Shown in pieces: positions 9,290-18,272 of a stretch of 64,000 bases of DNA (positions are counted from its first letter, which is position 1; the number at the start of each line of letters is the position of its first letter). Location of the stretch: contig NZ_CP023688.1 of assembly GCF_008704655.1 (NCBI RefSeq), positions 2,542,001 to 2,606,000 of the forward strand. Reading direction: 5' to 3'. A program made the translations under genes and the position numbers. The notes beneath the pieces are model-generated. The model had not been told where the DNA came from, ran no database searches, and was given only the letters and a program-made list of their open reading frames with translations. Origin of the DNA: Streptomyces rimosus (lineage in GTDB: Bacteria; Actinomycetota; Actinomycetes; Streptomycetales; Streptomycetaceae).

Positions 9290-9392
9290 GGCGTCATTGT
9301 GCTCCGTCGCGGCCCGCCGCCGCCCGGGTGTCCGGGTCGTGGACGGCGCGGGGCAGCGACATCACCGCAGGTGAACGGCGGGTCACCGTCGA

Positions 9393-9415
9393 TTGTCAGT
9401 GGTCCGTTGCACGAT
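9393..9415 (+). promoter_or_regulatory. RecA-NDp-like promoter of lhr
   Basis: TTGTCAGTG at 9393-9401 matches the RecA-NDp element perfectly. After 8 nt comes CACGAT (9410-9415), which keeps the A and final T of TANNNT. Position +1 would fall at 9422-9423, the A of the ATG at 9423, so the transcript would be leaderless. Mycobacterial lhr is known to be DNA-damage inducible, which fits. Confidence 0.78.
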
Positions 9416-9422
9416 GGGGGAC

Positions 9423-12400
9423 ATGGCCAAGGCAGCGCTCGACTCGTTCTCCCCCGCGACCCGCGACTGGTTCACGGGGGCGTTCCGCGCGCCCACCGCC
9501 GCGCAAGAGGGCGCCTGGCGGGCCATCGGCGCGGGGTCGGACGTGCTGGTGGTCGCGCCGACCGGCTCCGGCAAGACCCTGGCCGCCTTCCTCGCCTCAC
9601 TGGACCGGCTCGCGAGCGTCCCGCCGCCCGCCGAGCCGAAGAAGCGCTGCCGGGTGCTGTACGTCTCCCCCCTGAAGGCCCTCGCCGTCGACGTCGAGCG
9701 CAACCTGCGCAGCCCGCTCACCGGCATCCGCCAGGAATCCGTCCGCCAAGGGCTGCCCGAGCCGGACATCCGGGTGGGCATCCGCTCCGGCGACACCCCG
9801 GCCGCCGAGCGCCGCGCGATCGCCACCCGGCCGCCGGACATCCTCATCACCACTCCCGAGTCGCTGTTCCTCATGCTGACCTCCTCGGCCCGGGAGGCCC
9901 TCGAAGGCGTCGAGACGGTGATCGTGGACGAGGTGCACGCCGTCGCCGGCACGAAGCGCGGCGCCCATCTCGCGCTCTCCCTGGAGCGGCTGGACCACCT
10001 GCTGGAGCGCCCGGCCCGGCGTATCGGGCTGTCGGCGACGGTGCGCCCGGTGGAGGAGGTCGCCCGGTACCTGTCGCCGCAGCGCCGGGTGGAGATCGTC
10101 CAGCCGCCGTCCGGCAAGGAGTTCGACCTGTCGGTCGTGGTCCCCGTGGAGGACCTGGGCGAGCTGGGCGGCTCTCCCGTCCAGGAGGGCGACACCGGCG
10201 AGAAGCCCTCCATCTGGCCGCATGTCGAGGAGAAGATCGCCGACCTGGTGCAGGCGCACCGTTCGACGATCGTGTTCGCCAACTCCCGCCGCCTCGCCGA
10301 GCGCCTGTGCAACCGGCTGAACGAGATCGCGTACGAACGCGCCACCGGCGAGGCGCTGCCCGAGGACCACTCCCCCGCCGAGCTGATGGCCGAGTCCGGC
10401 GCCGCCAAGGGGGCGCCCGCGCTGCTGGCCCGCGCCCACCACGGCTCGGTGTCCAAGGAGCAGCGCGCCCAGGTGGAGGAGGACCTGAAGGCGGGCCGGC
10501 TGCCGGCCGTGGTCGCCACGTCCAGCCTGGAGCTGGGTATCGACATGGGCGCGGTCGACCTGGTCGTGCAGGTCGAGTCCCCGCCGTCGGTCGCCTCCGG
10601 CCTCCAGCGGGTCGGCCGCGCGGGCCACCAGGTCGGCGCGGTGTCCCGGGGCGTGGTCTTCCCCAAGTACCGCGGCGACCTCGTGCAGGCCGCGGTCGTC
10701 ACGGAGCGGATGCGGGCCGGCTCCATCGAGTCGCTGCGCGTCCCGGCCAACCCCCTGGACGTACTGGCCCAGCAGCTGGTCGCGATGGCGTCGATGGACA
10801 CCTGGGACGTGACGGAGCTGCTGGCCCTGGTCCGCCGCTCCGCCTCCTTCGCGTCCCTGCCCGAGTCCGCGTTCAACGGCGTCCTGGACATGCTCGCGGG
10901 CCGCTACCCCTCCGACGCCTTCGCCGAGCTGCGCCCGCGCGTCGTGTGGGACCGGGTGGCGCAGACGGTCACCGGCCGCCCCGGCGCGCAGCGGCTGGCC
11001 GTCACCTCCGGCGGCACGATCCCCGACCGCGGCCTCTTCGGGGTCTTCCTGGCCGGTGCGGACCCCAAGAAGGGCGGTGGCCGGGTCGGGGAGCTGGACG
11101 AGGAAATGGTCTACGAGTCCCGCGTCGGCGATGTCTTCACGCTCGGTACGACGTCCTGGCGCATCGAGGACATCACCCGCGACCGGGTGCTGGTGTCCCC
11201 CGCCCCCGGCGTGCCCGGCCGCCTGCCCTTCTGGAAGGGCGACCAGCTGGGCCGCCCTCTCGAACTGGGCCGTGCGCTGGGCGCGTTCCTCCGCGAGATC
11301 GGCTCGGTCGACCAAGAGGCCGCCCGCGCGCGGCTGTCCGCCGCCGGCCTCGACGACTGGGCGACGGGCAACGTCCTCGCGTATCTCGCCGAGCAGCGGC
11401 AGAGCTGCGGCCATGTGCCGGACGACCGCACGATCGTGGTCGAGCGTTTCCGTGACGAGCTGGGCGACTGGCGGGTGGTGGTGCACTCCCCGTTCGGCGC
11501 GCAGGTGCACGCCCCCTGGGCGCTGGCCCTCGGCGCCCGCCTCGCCGAGCGCTACGGCATGGACGCGCAGGTCATGCACGCCGACGACGGCATCGTGCTG
11601 CGCCTGCCGGACGCCGACCTGATGGGCCTGGACCTGCTCGACAGCGACACCGGCGACTTCGACCCGGCGGCCCGCGGCATGGAGTACGACCCCGAGCAGT
11701 CCCCGGTGGGCGCCGCCGACGTGGTCTTCGACAAGGGCGAGGTCGACCAGGTCGTCACGGACCAGGTGGGCGGCTCGGCCCTGTTCGCCTCCCGGTTCCG
11801 CGAATGCGCGGCCCGCGCCCTGCTGCTGCCCCGCCGCACCCCCGGCAAGCGCACACCCCTGTGGCAGCAGCGCCAGCGCGCCTCCCAGCTCCTCCAGGTG
11901 GCGGGCGAGTTCGGGTCGTTCCCGATCGTGCTGGAGGCCGTCCGCGAATGCCTCCAGGACGTGTTCGACGTACCGGGCCTGACGGAGCTGATGGGCGACA
12001 TCGAGGCCCGCCGGGTCCGCCTCGTCGAGGTCACCACCCCCGAGCCGTCCCCCTTCGCCCGCTCCCTGCTGTTCGGTTACGTGGCCCAGTTCCTCTACGA
12101 GGGCGACTCCCCCCTCGCCGAGCGCCGGGCCGCCGCCCTGTCCCTGGACTCCCGGCTGCTGGCCGAGCTGCTCGGCCAGGCCGAACTGCGCGAACTGCTC
12201 GACGCCGACGTCCTGGCCGAGCTGGAGAGCGAGCTCCAGTGGCTGACCGAGGACCGCCGGGTCAAGGACGCCGAGGGCGTGGCCGACCTGCTGCGGATGC
12301 TCGGCCCGCTCACCGACGCCGAACTGTCCGAGCGGGGCGCCGATCCCGCATGGGTACGGGAGCTGGCGGCCGCCCGCCGGGCCATCACCGTCCGCATCGC

Positions 12401-14186
12401 GGGCCAGGACCACTGGGCCGCCATCGAGGACGCGGGCCGGCTGCGCGACGCCCTCGGTACGGCCCTGCCGGTCGGCGTCCCCGAGTCCTTCACCGAGCCC
12501 GTCAAGGACCCCCTCGGCGACCTCCTGTCCCGCTACGCCCGTACGCACGGCCCGTTCGCCTCCGACCAGGCCGCCGCCCGCTTCGGCCTCGGCACGGCCG
12601 TCACGGACGGCGCCCTCCAGCGGCTGGCCGCTGCGGGACGTGTCGTACAAGGCGAGTTTCACCCTTCCGGGATCGGCCAGGAATGGTGCGACGCCCAAGT
12701 GCTGCGCCGCCTGCGCCGCCGCTCCCTGGCCGCGCTCCGGCACGAGCTGGAGCCGGTGCCGCCCGCCGCCCTGGCGTCCTTCCTCCCGCAGTGGCAGCAG
12801 GTCGGGCCCCTCGTCACCAAGACGCCGTACGGAGCGGGGGCGAAGCGCGGCGGGTCGTACGGCCTGCGCGGCATCGACGGCCTGGTCCGCGCCGTCGAGC
12901 AGTTGCAGGGCGCTGCCGTGCCCGCCTCCGCCCTCGAAAAGCTGGTGCTGCCCTCCCGCGTCGGCGACTACGCCCCGGCGCTCCTGGACGAGCTGACCTC
13001 CACCGGCGAAGTGCTGTGGGCGGGCGCGGGCGCGCTCCCCGGCAAGGACGGCTGGATCTCCCTCTACCTCGCCGACACCGCCCCGCTGCTCCTGCCGCCA
13101 CCGCACCCGCTGGAGCTGTCCCCCCTGCACCAGTCCGTCCTCCAGGCCCTCGCCCCCGGTTACGGCCTCTTCTTCCGCCAGCTGGCCGACCAGGTCCGCG
13201 CCACCACCCACCCCGAGTGCACGGACCCCCAACTCGCCGACGCCCTGTGGGACCTGGCCTGGTCCGGCCGCCTCACCAACGACACCCTCGCCCCGCTCCG
13301 TTCCCTCCTCGGCTCGGGCCGTACGTCCGGTTCCACCGCCCACCGGGCCAAGCGCGCGGTCCCCCGCGGCCGGTACGGCACCCTGACCGCGGCCACCGGC
13401 CGCACCGGCCGACCCACCGCCTCCCGCTCCGGGCCGCCGACCGTCGCCGGCCGCTGGTCCCTGCTGCCCGCCTCCGAACCGGAGCCCACCCACCGCGCCC
13501 ACGCCCTGGCGCGCACGCTCCTGGACCGGCACGGCGTCGTCACCCGCGGCGCCGTCGCCGCCGAGGGCGTCGAGGGCGGCTTCTCGGCCGCGTACCGTGT
13601 CCTGGCCGCCTTCGAGGAGACCGGCCAGGCCCGGCGCGGCTATGTGGTCGAGGGGCTGGGCGCCGCGCAGTTCGCCATGGACGGCGCGGTCGACCGGCTG
13701 CGCGCCGTCAACACCAGCCGCGAGCGCGTCGCCGACGAGTACGCCCAGGACGGCCCCGGGGACCGCCGCTCCACCGGGCCGCAGCGGGCGCTGGTGCTGG
13801 CCGCCGCCGACCCGGCGAACGCGTACGGAGCCGCCCTGTCCTGGCCCGAGCCGCCGGACGGCTCGACGCACAAGCCGGGCCGCAAGGCGGGCTCCCTCGT
13901 CGTCCTCGTCGACGGCGAACTGACGCTGTACATGGAGCGCGGCGGCAAGACCCTGCTGGCCTGGGCGCAGTCCGGCGAAGCGGGCGCGCCCGACACCGGC
14001 TCCCCCGCCGGTACGCGCCTGCGGCTCGCCCTCGAAGCTCTCGGCGACGCCGCGCGGGCGGGCGCCCTCGGCACGATCACCGTGGAGCGCGTCAACGGCG
14101 CCGCGGCCCTCACCTCCCCCTTCGCCCCCGCTCTGGAGGCGGCCGGGTTCCATCCCACTCCGAGGGGGTTCCGTCTGCGTCCTTGA
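9423..14186 (+). CDS. lhr: Lhr-type ATP-dependent 3'-5' helicase
   Basis: From the ATG at 9423 the protein is 1587 residues, in the usual range for large actinobacterial Lhr. Walker A APTGSGKT lies near residues 45-52, the Walker B box is DEVH near 170 in IVDEVHAVAGTKRG, and motif VI is QRVGRAGHQVG near 395-405. The Lhr core winged-helix and beta-barrel domains follow, and a long C-terminal half (about 850-1587) is typical of bacterial Lhr and absent from most superfamily-2 helicases. Lhr unwinds DNA:DNA and RNA:DNA duplexes and is linked to crosslink and alkylation damage. The start is set by the promoter geometry; an upstream ATG at 9414 is also in frame. nei follows 48 bp downstream. Confidence 0.95.
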   Translation: MAKAALDSFSPATRDWFTGAFRAPTAAQEGAWRAIGAGSDVLVVAPTGSGKTLAAFLASLDRLASVPPPAEPKKRCRVLYVSPLKALAVDVERNLRSPLTGIRQESVRQGLPEPDIRVGIRSGDTPAAERRAIATRPPDILITTPESLFLMLTSSAREALEGVETVIVDEVHAVAGTKRGAHLALSLERLDHLLERPARRIGLSATVRPVEEVARYLSPQRRVEIVQPPSGKEFDLSVVVPVEDLGELGGSPVQEGDTGEKPSIWPHVEEKIADLVQAHRSTIVFANSRRLAERLCNRLNEIAYERATGEALPEDHSPAELMAESGAAKGAPALLARAHHGSVSKEQRAQVEEDLKAGRLPAVVATSSLELGIDMGAVDLVVQVESPPSVASGLQRVGRAGHQVGAVSRGVVFPKYRGDLVQAAVVTERMRAGSIESLRVPANPLDVLAQQLVAMASMDTWDVTELLALVRRSASFASLPESAFNGVLDMLAGRYPSDAFAELRPRVVWDRVAQTVTGRPGAQRLAVTSGGTIPDRGLFGVFLAGADPKKGGGRVGELDEEMVYESRVGDVFTLGTTSWRIEDITRDRVLVSPAPGVPGRLPFWKGDQLGRPLELGRALGAFLREIGSVDQEAARARLSAAGLDDWATGNVLAYLAEQRQSCGHVPDDRTIVVERFRDELGDWRVVVHSPFGAQVHAPWALALGARLAERYGMDAQVMHADDGIVLRLPDADLMGLDLLDSDTGDFDPAARGMEYDPEQSPVGAADVVFDKGEVDQVVTDQVGGSALFASRFRECAARALLLPRRTPGKRTPLWQQRQRASQLLQVAGEFGSFPIVLEAVRECLQDVFDVPGLTELMGDIEARRVRLVEVTTPEPSPFARSLLFGYVAQFLYEGDSPLAERRAAALSLDSRLLAELLGQAELRELLDADVLAELESELQWLTEDRRVKDAEGVADLLRMLGPLTDAELSERGADPAWVRELAAARRAITVRIAGQDHWAAIEDAGRLRDALGTALPVGVPESFTEPVKDPLGDLLSRYARTHGPFASDQAAARFGLGTAVTDGALQRLAAAGRVVQGEFHPSGIGQEWCDAQVLRRLRRRSLAALRHELEPVPPAALASFLPQWQQVGPLVTKTPYGAGAKRGGSYGLRGIDGLVRAVEQLQGAAVPASALEKLVLPSRVGDYAPALLDELTSTGEVLWAGAGALPGKDGWISLYLADTAPLLLPPPHPLELSPLHQSVLQALAPGYGLFFRQLADQVRATTHPECTDPQLADALWDLAWSGRLTNDTLAPLRSLLGSGRTSGSTAHRAKRAVPRGRYGTLTAATGRTGRPTASRSGPPTVAGRWSLLPASEPEPTHRAHALARTLLDRHGVVTRGAVAAEGVEGGFSAAYRVLAAFEETGQARRGYVVEGLGAAQFAMDGAVDRLRAVNTSRERVADEYAQDGPGDRRSTGPQRALVLAAADPANAYGAALSWPEPPDGSTHKPGRKAGSLVVLVDGELTLYMERGGKTLLAWAQSGEAGAPDTGSPAGTRLRLALEALGDAARAGALGTITVERVNGAAALTSPFAPALEAAGFHPTPRGFRLRP

Positions 14187-14234
14187 GGTGCGGCCGACCG
14201 GCGGGCCCCGTCCCGCCCCCGGCACAATGGCCCC

Positions 14235-15056
14235 ATGCCCGAAGGCGACACCGTTTGGCGCACCGCCCGCCGCCTGCACGAGGCGCTGGCCGGCAAGCAG
14301 CTGACCCGATCCGACCTGCGCGTGCCGAAGCTCGCCACCACCGATCTGTCCGGCCGTACGGTCCTGGAGGTGATCCCGCGCGGCAAGCACCTCCTCACCC
14401 GCGTCGAGGGCGGCCTGACCCTCCACTCGCACCTGCGCATGGACGGCGCCTGGAAGATCTACGCCCCGGCCGAGCGCTGGCGCGGCGGCCCCGGCCACCA
14501 GATCCGCGCGGTCCTCGCCACCGCCGACCGCACCGCCGTCGGCTACCGCCTGCCCGTACTGGAACTCCTGCGCACCGCCGACGAGGGCGACGCCGTGGGG
14601 CACCTGGGCCCGGACCTGCTGGGCCCCGACTGGGACGCGGACGAGGCGCTGCGGCGCCTGCTCGCCGACCCCGCCCGTCCGCTCGGCGAGGCGCTGCTCG
14701 ACCAGCGGAACCTGGCCGGTATCGGCAACGTCTTCAAGTGCGAGCTCTGCTTCCTGCTGCGGGCGTCCCCTTGGCTGCCCATCGGCCGGCTGCCCGCTCC
14801 GGAGCGTGCGACCACCCTCGCGAAGAAGCTCCTGGAGGCCAACAAGGACCGGCTCGCCCGCGTCACGACACCGAGTGCCCGCCCGGACCGCCGCCAGTGG
14901 GTCTACGGGCGCGGGGGCCGCCCGTGTTTCCGCTGCGGCACACCGATCCGTACGGGAGAACAAGGCCCGGCCACCCAGGAACGCGTCACCTACTGGTGCC
15001 CCACGTGCCAGCCGGAGGACGTGGACGCGCCGTCATCCCCTGAGCCAACCGGGTGA
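14235..15056 (+). CDS. nei: Nei/Fpg-family DNA glycosylase (endonuclease VIII type)
   Basis: A 273-residue base-excision enzyme. It starts MPEGDTVWR, so the mature N-terminal Pro and Glu2 catalytic residues are present. The conserved helix-two-turn-helix block LLDQRNLAGIGNVFKCELCF lies near 155-175. A C-terminal zinc finger with four Cys occupies about residues 230-256 (CFRCGTPI and YWCPTC). The PEGDTVWR beginning is that of the Nei group rather than MutM. CACAAT (14223-14228) ends 7 nt before the ATG, which suggests a leaderless transcript. It lies 48 bp after lhr on the same strand, so repair genes are adjacent. Confidence 0.92.
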   Translation: MPEGDTVWRTARRLHEALAGKQLTRSDLRVPKLATTDLSGRTVLEVIPRGKHLLTRVEGGLTLHSHLRMDGAWKIYAPAERWRGGPGHQIRAVLATADRTAVGYRLPVLELLRTADEGDAVGHLGPDLLGPDWDADEALRRLLADPARPLGEALLDQRNLAGIGNVFKCELCFLLRASPWLPIGRLPAPERATTLAKKLLEANKDRLARVTTPSARPDRRQWVYGRGGRPCFRCGTPIRTGEQGPATQERVTYWCPTCQPEDVDAPSSPEPTG

Positions 15057-15069
15057 CCCCGCCCCACCG

Positions 15070-15399
15070 TCACCTACGCCAGAGCCGTCCGAGCCCGGCC
15101 CGCCGCCCGACCCCGGCGGCCGACTCCCGCAGCAGGCCCCGAATGCGTCCGGCTTCCCGACCGCCCCGGCCCTCCTTGCCGCCACCGCGCCGCCCCGGGT
15201 CCGTCCATGGCACGCAGTGCACCGGCAACAGGCTCAGCCCCCAGCCCCCCGCCGCCACCGCCCCTTCGACGATCCCCGCCGTGCCCGGCCACAGCGTCAG
15301 CCTCAGCACGGCCCAGCACCACAGCCCCCCGGCCGCGGCCCCGGTCACCAGCCGGACCGGAGATATGCCGAACCGGGCGAAGACGTCGTGCCTGGCCAT
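15070..15399 (-). CDS. Small hypothetical membrane protein
   Basis: A 109-residue frame with a near-ideal GGAGGAGG site 6 nt before the ATG at 15399, and TAGCGT near 15410-15415 as a possible -10. One or two hydrophobic segments lie near residues 10-60 (LVTGAAAGGLWCWAVLRLTL and a Gly/Ala-rich second stretch). The C-terminal third is strongly basic and Gly/Arg-rich. It is convergent with nei, with stop codons 13 bp apart. The ribosome binding site is the main support. I do not recognise the family. Confidence 0.62.
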   Translation of the reverse strand: MARHDVFARFGISPVRLVTGAAAGGLWCWAVLRLTLWPGTAGIVEGAVAAGGWGLSLLPVHCVPWTDPGRRGGGKEGRGGREAGRIRGLLRESAAGVGRRAGLGRLWRR

Positions 15400-15779
15400 G
15401 GCTGCCTCCTCCGGTCGACGCTAGACGGGCGCGGCCGTCCAGTGGGAGGGCGCACCGGGGCACAACCGGCGCGAACGGATCGACGGAGCCGTACGTCCGG
15501 CCCCGTACCGACCGGCCTCGGTCTTCTCCACCGATCCCGGTCTTCCCGGTATTTTCGCGCGGCGCCGTCCGCCCCGCATCCAGACGAACCCGCGACCGCC
15601 CCATGCCCGGCCGCCCACCGCCCACGTGCCGGACCGGCCCCGACCGAGCACCGCGCGCCACTCGTACACCAGCTCGCCCCCGCGGCTCCCCGGCCCGTCG
15701 CCCCGCGTCTCCTACGCTGCACTGAGTGGTCACCGCCCGTCGGCGGCCACCGCCCCAGACGCACCGAACGGAGACCTCC
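15400..15779. other. Intergenic region between divergent small membrane gene and hemC paralogue
   Basis: About 380 bp with no convincing gene. It holds the promoter of the minus-strand small gene and must hold the promoter of the hemC paralogue. Open frames seen here on the other strand lack ribosome binding sites. A GGAG at 15770-15773 is the hemC ribosome binding site. Confidence 0.6.
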
Positions 15780-16754
15780 GTGAGCGCCGATCCCCCCGCC
15801 CGCGAGCTGCGCATCGGGACCCGTACGAGCCCCATGGCGCTCGCCCAGACCACCCACGTCACCCGGCTGCTGCACGCACTCGACCCACGGCTGCGCATCG
15901 TGACCGTCCCGGTCCAGAGCGAGGCCGGCCTGTGGCACGGCGATCTGTCCGGCACCGGCGGGAAGGGCCTGTTCGTCAAGGCCCTGGACGCACGGTTGCA
16001 GAGCGGCGACATCGACCTCGCGCTGCACTGCCTCAAGGACGTACCCGGCGACGTGCCGCTCCGCGAGGGGCTGGTCGTCGTCGCGCATCTGGAGCGCGCC
16101 GACGTCCGGGACGCGCTGGTCGTGCCCGAACACTCCGGGGTGCGCCGCCTCGACGACCTCCCGCATGGCGCCCGGGTCGGCACCGCGTCCGTACGCCGCC
16201 GGGCCCAGCTCCTGCGGCTCCGCCCGGACCTGCGGATCGTGCCCGTACGCGGCGCCGTCGGCACCCGCCTGGACCTCCTGGACGGCGGGCGGGAGGCGCA
16301 CGTCGAGCTGGACGCGCTGGTCCTGGCCAGTGCCGGGCTGGCCAGGCTGGGCCTGACGCACCGGGCACGGCAGGTCTTCGAGACGGACGAGCTGCTGCCG
16401 GCCGTCGGCGCCGGCGTCCTGTCCCTGGAGTGCCGCCGCCACGACACCGCCCTCGCCGCGCTGTTGGAACAGCTCAACCACGAACGGACGCTCACGGAGG
16501 CGACCGCCGAGCGGGTCATGCTCCAGGGGCTGCGCGGCCACTGCAACAGTCCCATCGCGGGGTACTGCGTCACCGGGCCCGACGGGCACCTCTCCTTGCG
16601 CGGCATGGTCTTCTCCCCGGACGGCACCGCGTTCGCGCAGGCGCACCTGCGCAGCGACGCACCGCACGATCCGGCCGCGCTGGGCGCGCACGCCGCGACC
16701 GAACTCCTCAGCCAGGGCGCCCGAGCGCTGATCGACACCGGGGCTCCTCTTTGA
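15780..16754 (+). CDS. Hydroxymethylbilane synthase paralogue (HemC-like)
   Basis: A 324-residue protein of the porphobilinogen deaminase family, which condenses four porphobilinogens to hydroxymethylbilane in tetrapyrrole synthesis. Family motifs are intact: IGTRTSPMALAQT near residues 12-24, GGKGLFVKALD, GTASVRRRAQL, RGAVGTRLDLL, and a Cys in GHCNSPI that would carry the dipyrromethane cofactor. The usual HSMKDVP active-site stretch reads HCLKDVP, keeping the catalytic Asp. The start is GTG at 15780 with GGAG 6 nt upstream. No other heme gene is nearby, so it is probably a second, isolated copy; its gene number is therefore left open. Confidence 0.85.
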   Translation: MSADPPARELRIGTRTSPMALAQTTHVTRLLHALDPRLRIVTVPVQSEAGLWHGDLSGTGGKGLFVKALDARLQSGDIDLALHCLKDVPGDVPLREGLVVVAHLERADVRDALVVPEHSGVRRLDDLPHGARVGTASVRRRAQLLRLRPDLRIVPVRGAVGTRLDLLDGGREAHVELDALVLASAGLARLGLTHRARQVFETDELLPAVGAGVLSLECRRHDTALAALLEQLNHERTLTEATAERVMLQGLRGHCNSPIAGYCVTGPDGHLSLRGMVFSPDGTAFAQAHLRSDAPHDPAALGAHAATELLSQGARALIDTGAPL

Positions 16755-16936
16755 CGCGCGCGCCTTCCGTGCCCCCGCGCCTTTCGTACGCCGCACGCAA
16801 TTCCCGCGCATTTCCCGGCGACGGCGCAATCGTCAACCACCGCGGAATCACCGGCAAATGACGGCCGAGCCGGCCTCAGGACACCAACCCGACCCCGGCG
16901 CCAAGGTGCTCCACCCACAGGCGTACGCTCCCGATC

Positions 16937-17446
16937 ATGGAGGGGCGAGAAGCGCTTCGGCGCCGCATTCGTATCTGGTTGGTTGTTTTCATCGTCGGTC
17001 TCGTGCTGAGCGGACTGACGGCTTTTCCGCTCGTCACCGAACTCCGGTGGGCCGATGAACTGCTGCGGTCCGGCGCGTCGCCAGTCGCCGACCGGCTGCC
17101 GGGGCTGGTGGAGTGGATCGGCAGGGCCAGGGAGGGGCTGGAGGCCACCGACGCGAAGTATCCGTTCGTGCTGTACGGAACCGACTGGCTGGCGTTCGCG
17201 CATCTGGTCATCGCGGTGGCGTTCTACGGACCGTTCCGGGACCCGGTGCGCAATATCTGGGTCATCGACTTCGGCATGATCGCGTGCGCGGGAATCATTC
17301 CGCTGGCCCTCATCTGCGGCCCGATACGCGGAATTCCCTTCTACTGGCAGCTGATCGACATGTCGTTCGGTGTCTTCGGCGTCATTCCGCTGCTGGTGGT
17401 GCGCCGTATGATCAAACGGCTGGAGGCGTACGAACTCGCGGCCTGA
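16937..17446 (+). CDS. Hypothetical four-helix membrane protein
   Basis: A 169-residue protein with about four membrane segments: WLVVFIVGLVLSGLTAF (13-29), LAFAHLVIAVAFYG (about 85-98), FGMIACAGIIPLALICG (about 111-127) and FGVFGVIPLLVV (about 143-154). Loops contain EWIGRAREGLEATDAKYPF and end with MIKRLEAYEL. No family was recognised. TACGCT (16924-16929) ends 8 nt before the ATG, so the transcript may be leaderless. It lies 182 bp after the hemC paralogue and ends in a strong terminator. Confidence 0.8.
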   Translation: MEGREALRRRIRIWLVVFIVGLVLSGLTAFPLVTELRWADELLRSGASPVADRLPGLVEWIGRAREGLEATDAKYPFVLYGTDWLAFAHLVIAVAFYGPFRDPVRNIWVIDFGMIACAGIIPLALICGPIRGIPFYWQLIDMSFGVFGVIPLLVVRRMIKRLEAYELAA

Positions 17447-17489
17447 ACGGATGAGTTCCCGAGTTCACAGGTGAATGCCGAACCGACGA

Positions 17490-17523
17490 ACGTCCTCTCC
17501 CCGGCACCCCGGGAAGAGGACGT
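17490..17523. terminator. Bidirectional terminator hairpin
   Basis: A 13-bp stem (ACGTCCTCTCCCC with GGGAAGAGGACGT, one mismatch) around an 8-nt loop. It sits between the convergent membrane-protein gene (ends 17446) and PPOX gene (ends 17554), so it can serve both. Confidence 0.8.
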
Positions 17524-17553
17524 CCCTACGTCGGTTCTGCCGTACGCCACCGG

Positions 17554-17973
17554 TCAGCCGGCCTGGCTGCTGTCCTTGTGGTTGCCCCAGCCGTGCCAGC
17601 GGTCGATCTCGATCCAGGCGCTGACCCGGCCGCGGTCGCGCTGCGGGTAGGGGTTGCCGAGGTAGTGGCGGGCCAGCCGGTCGATGTCGGACAGGTCCTT
17701 GTCGTCACGGAACTCGGTGACGCGGCCGATGATGCTGATGTGGGTGTACCAGTTGTCCTCGTCGAGGACGGTGAGCGTCACCCGGGGGTCGTTGCGCAGG
17801 TGCTGCAGGCGCCTGCGGCCCTCGTCCATGTTGACCAGCACGCGGCCGTCGTCCCAGAGGTACCAGGTCGCCGTGGAGACGGGCTGCCCGTCCGACCGCA
17901 GGGTCGTGATGACCGACGGGTTGGCCTTCTCCAGCATCGCGACCGCCTCGCGCGGCAGCGGGGGTTTCGACAT
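17554..17973 (-). CDS. PPOX-class (F420-dependent type) oxidoreductase
   Basis: A 139-residue split-barrel protein of the pyridoxamine-phosphate-oxidase-like superfamily. The pattern is typical of the flavin/F420-binding FDOR group: SVITTLRSDGQPVSTATWYLWDDG near residues 19-42, RRRLQHLRNDPRVTLTVLD near 51-70, then a beta-strand block with ISIIGRVTEFRDD. Proteins of this type act on small ketones, biliverdin or other substrates with F420 or FMN; the substrate cannot be predicted. The start is ATG at 17973 because GGAGGAG lies 10 nt upstream; the frame extends further with no supporting site. Cytoplasmic. Confidence 0.85.
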   Translation of the reverse strand: MSKPPLPREAVAMLEKANPSVITTLRSDGQPVSTATWYLWDDGRVLVNMDEGRRRLQHLRNDPRVTLTVLDEDNWYTHISIIGRVTEFRDDKDLSDIDRLARHYLGNPYPQRDRGRVSAWIEIDRWHGWGNHKDSSQAG

Positions 17974-18272
17974 AGCGGACACTCCTCCATACGTTGCTGA
18001 TGCGGCGTTCGTTTCCCCCAACATGATCGTCCGCCCCCGCCTTCCCGGAGCACAGACACGCCATCGCGACGCGCCTGCCGCACGGGGCGGACGGCGGCAC
18101 CCCGGTCACCCGGGTACCCGGCCCCGGGCGCTCCGCACGGTGCGGTGGCGGCGCACGTCGGCCGCTCCCGTAACGATCACACGCCCCGGCGCGCGGGGCA
18201 TGCGCCCTCGCACCGGAGCCGCACGCTCCACTAGCGTCGAGACCCCGCCATCCGCGCCCAAGCCGGCCAGGA

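Noticed and set aside
9597..14963. 1788-codon minus-strand frame opposite lhr and nei
   Set aside because: Shadow frame produced by third-position GC bias; composition Gly/Gln/Leu-rich with no domain. lhr and nei have clear motifs on the other strand.
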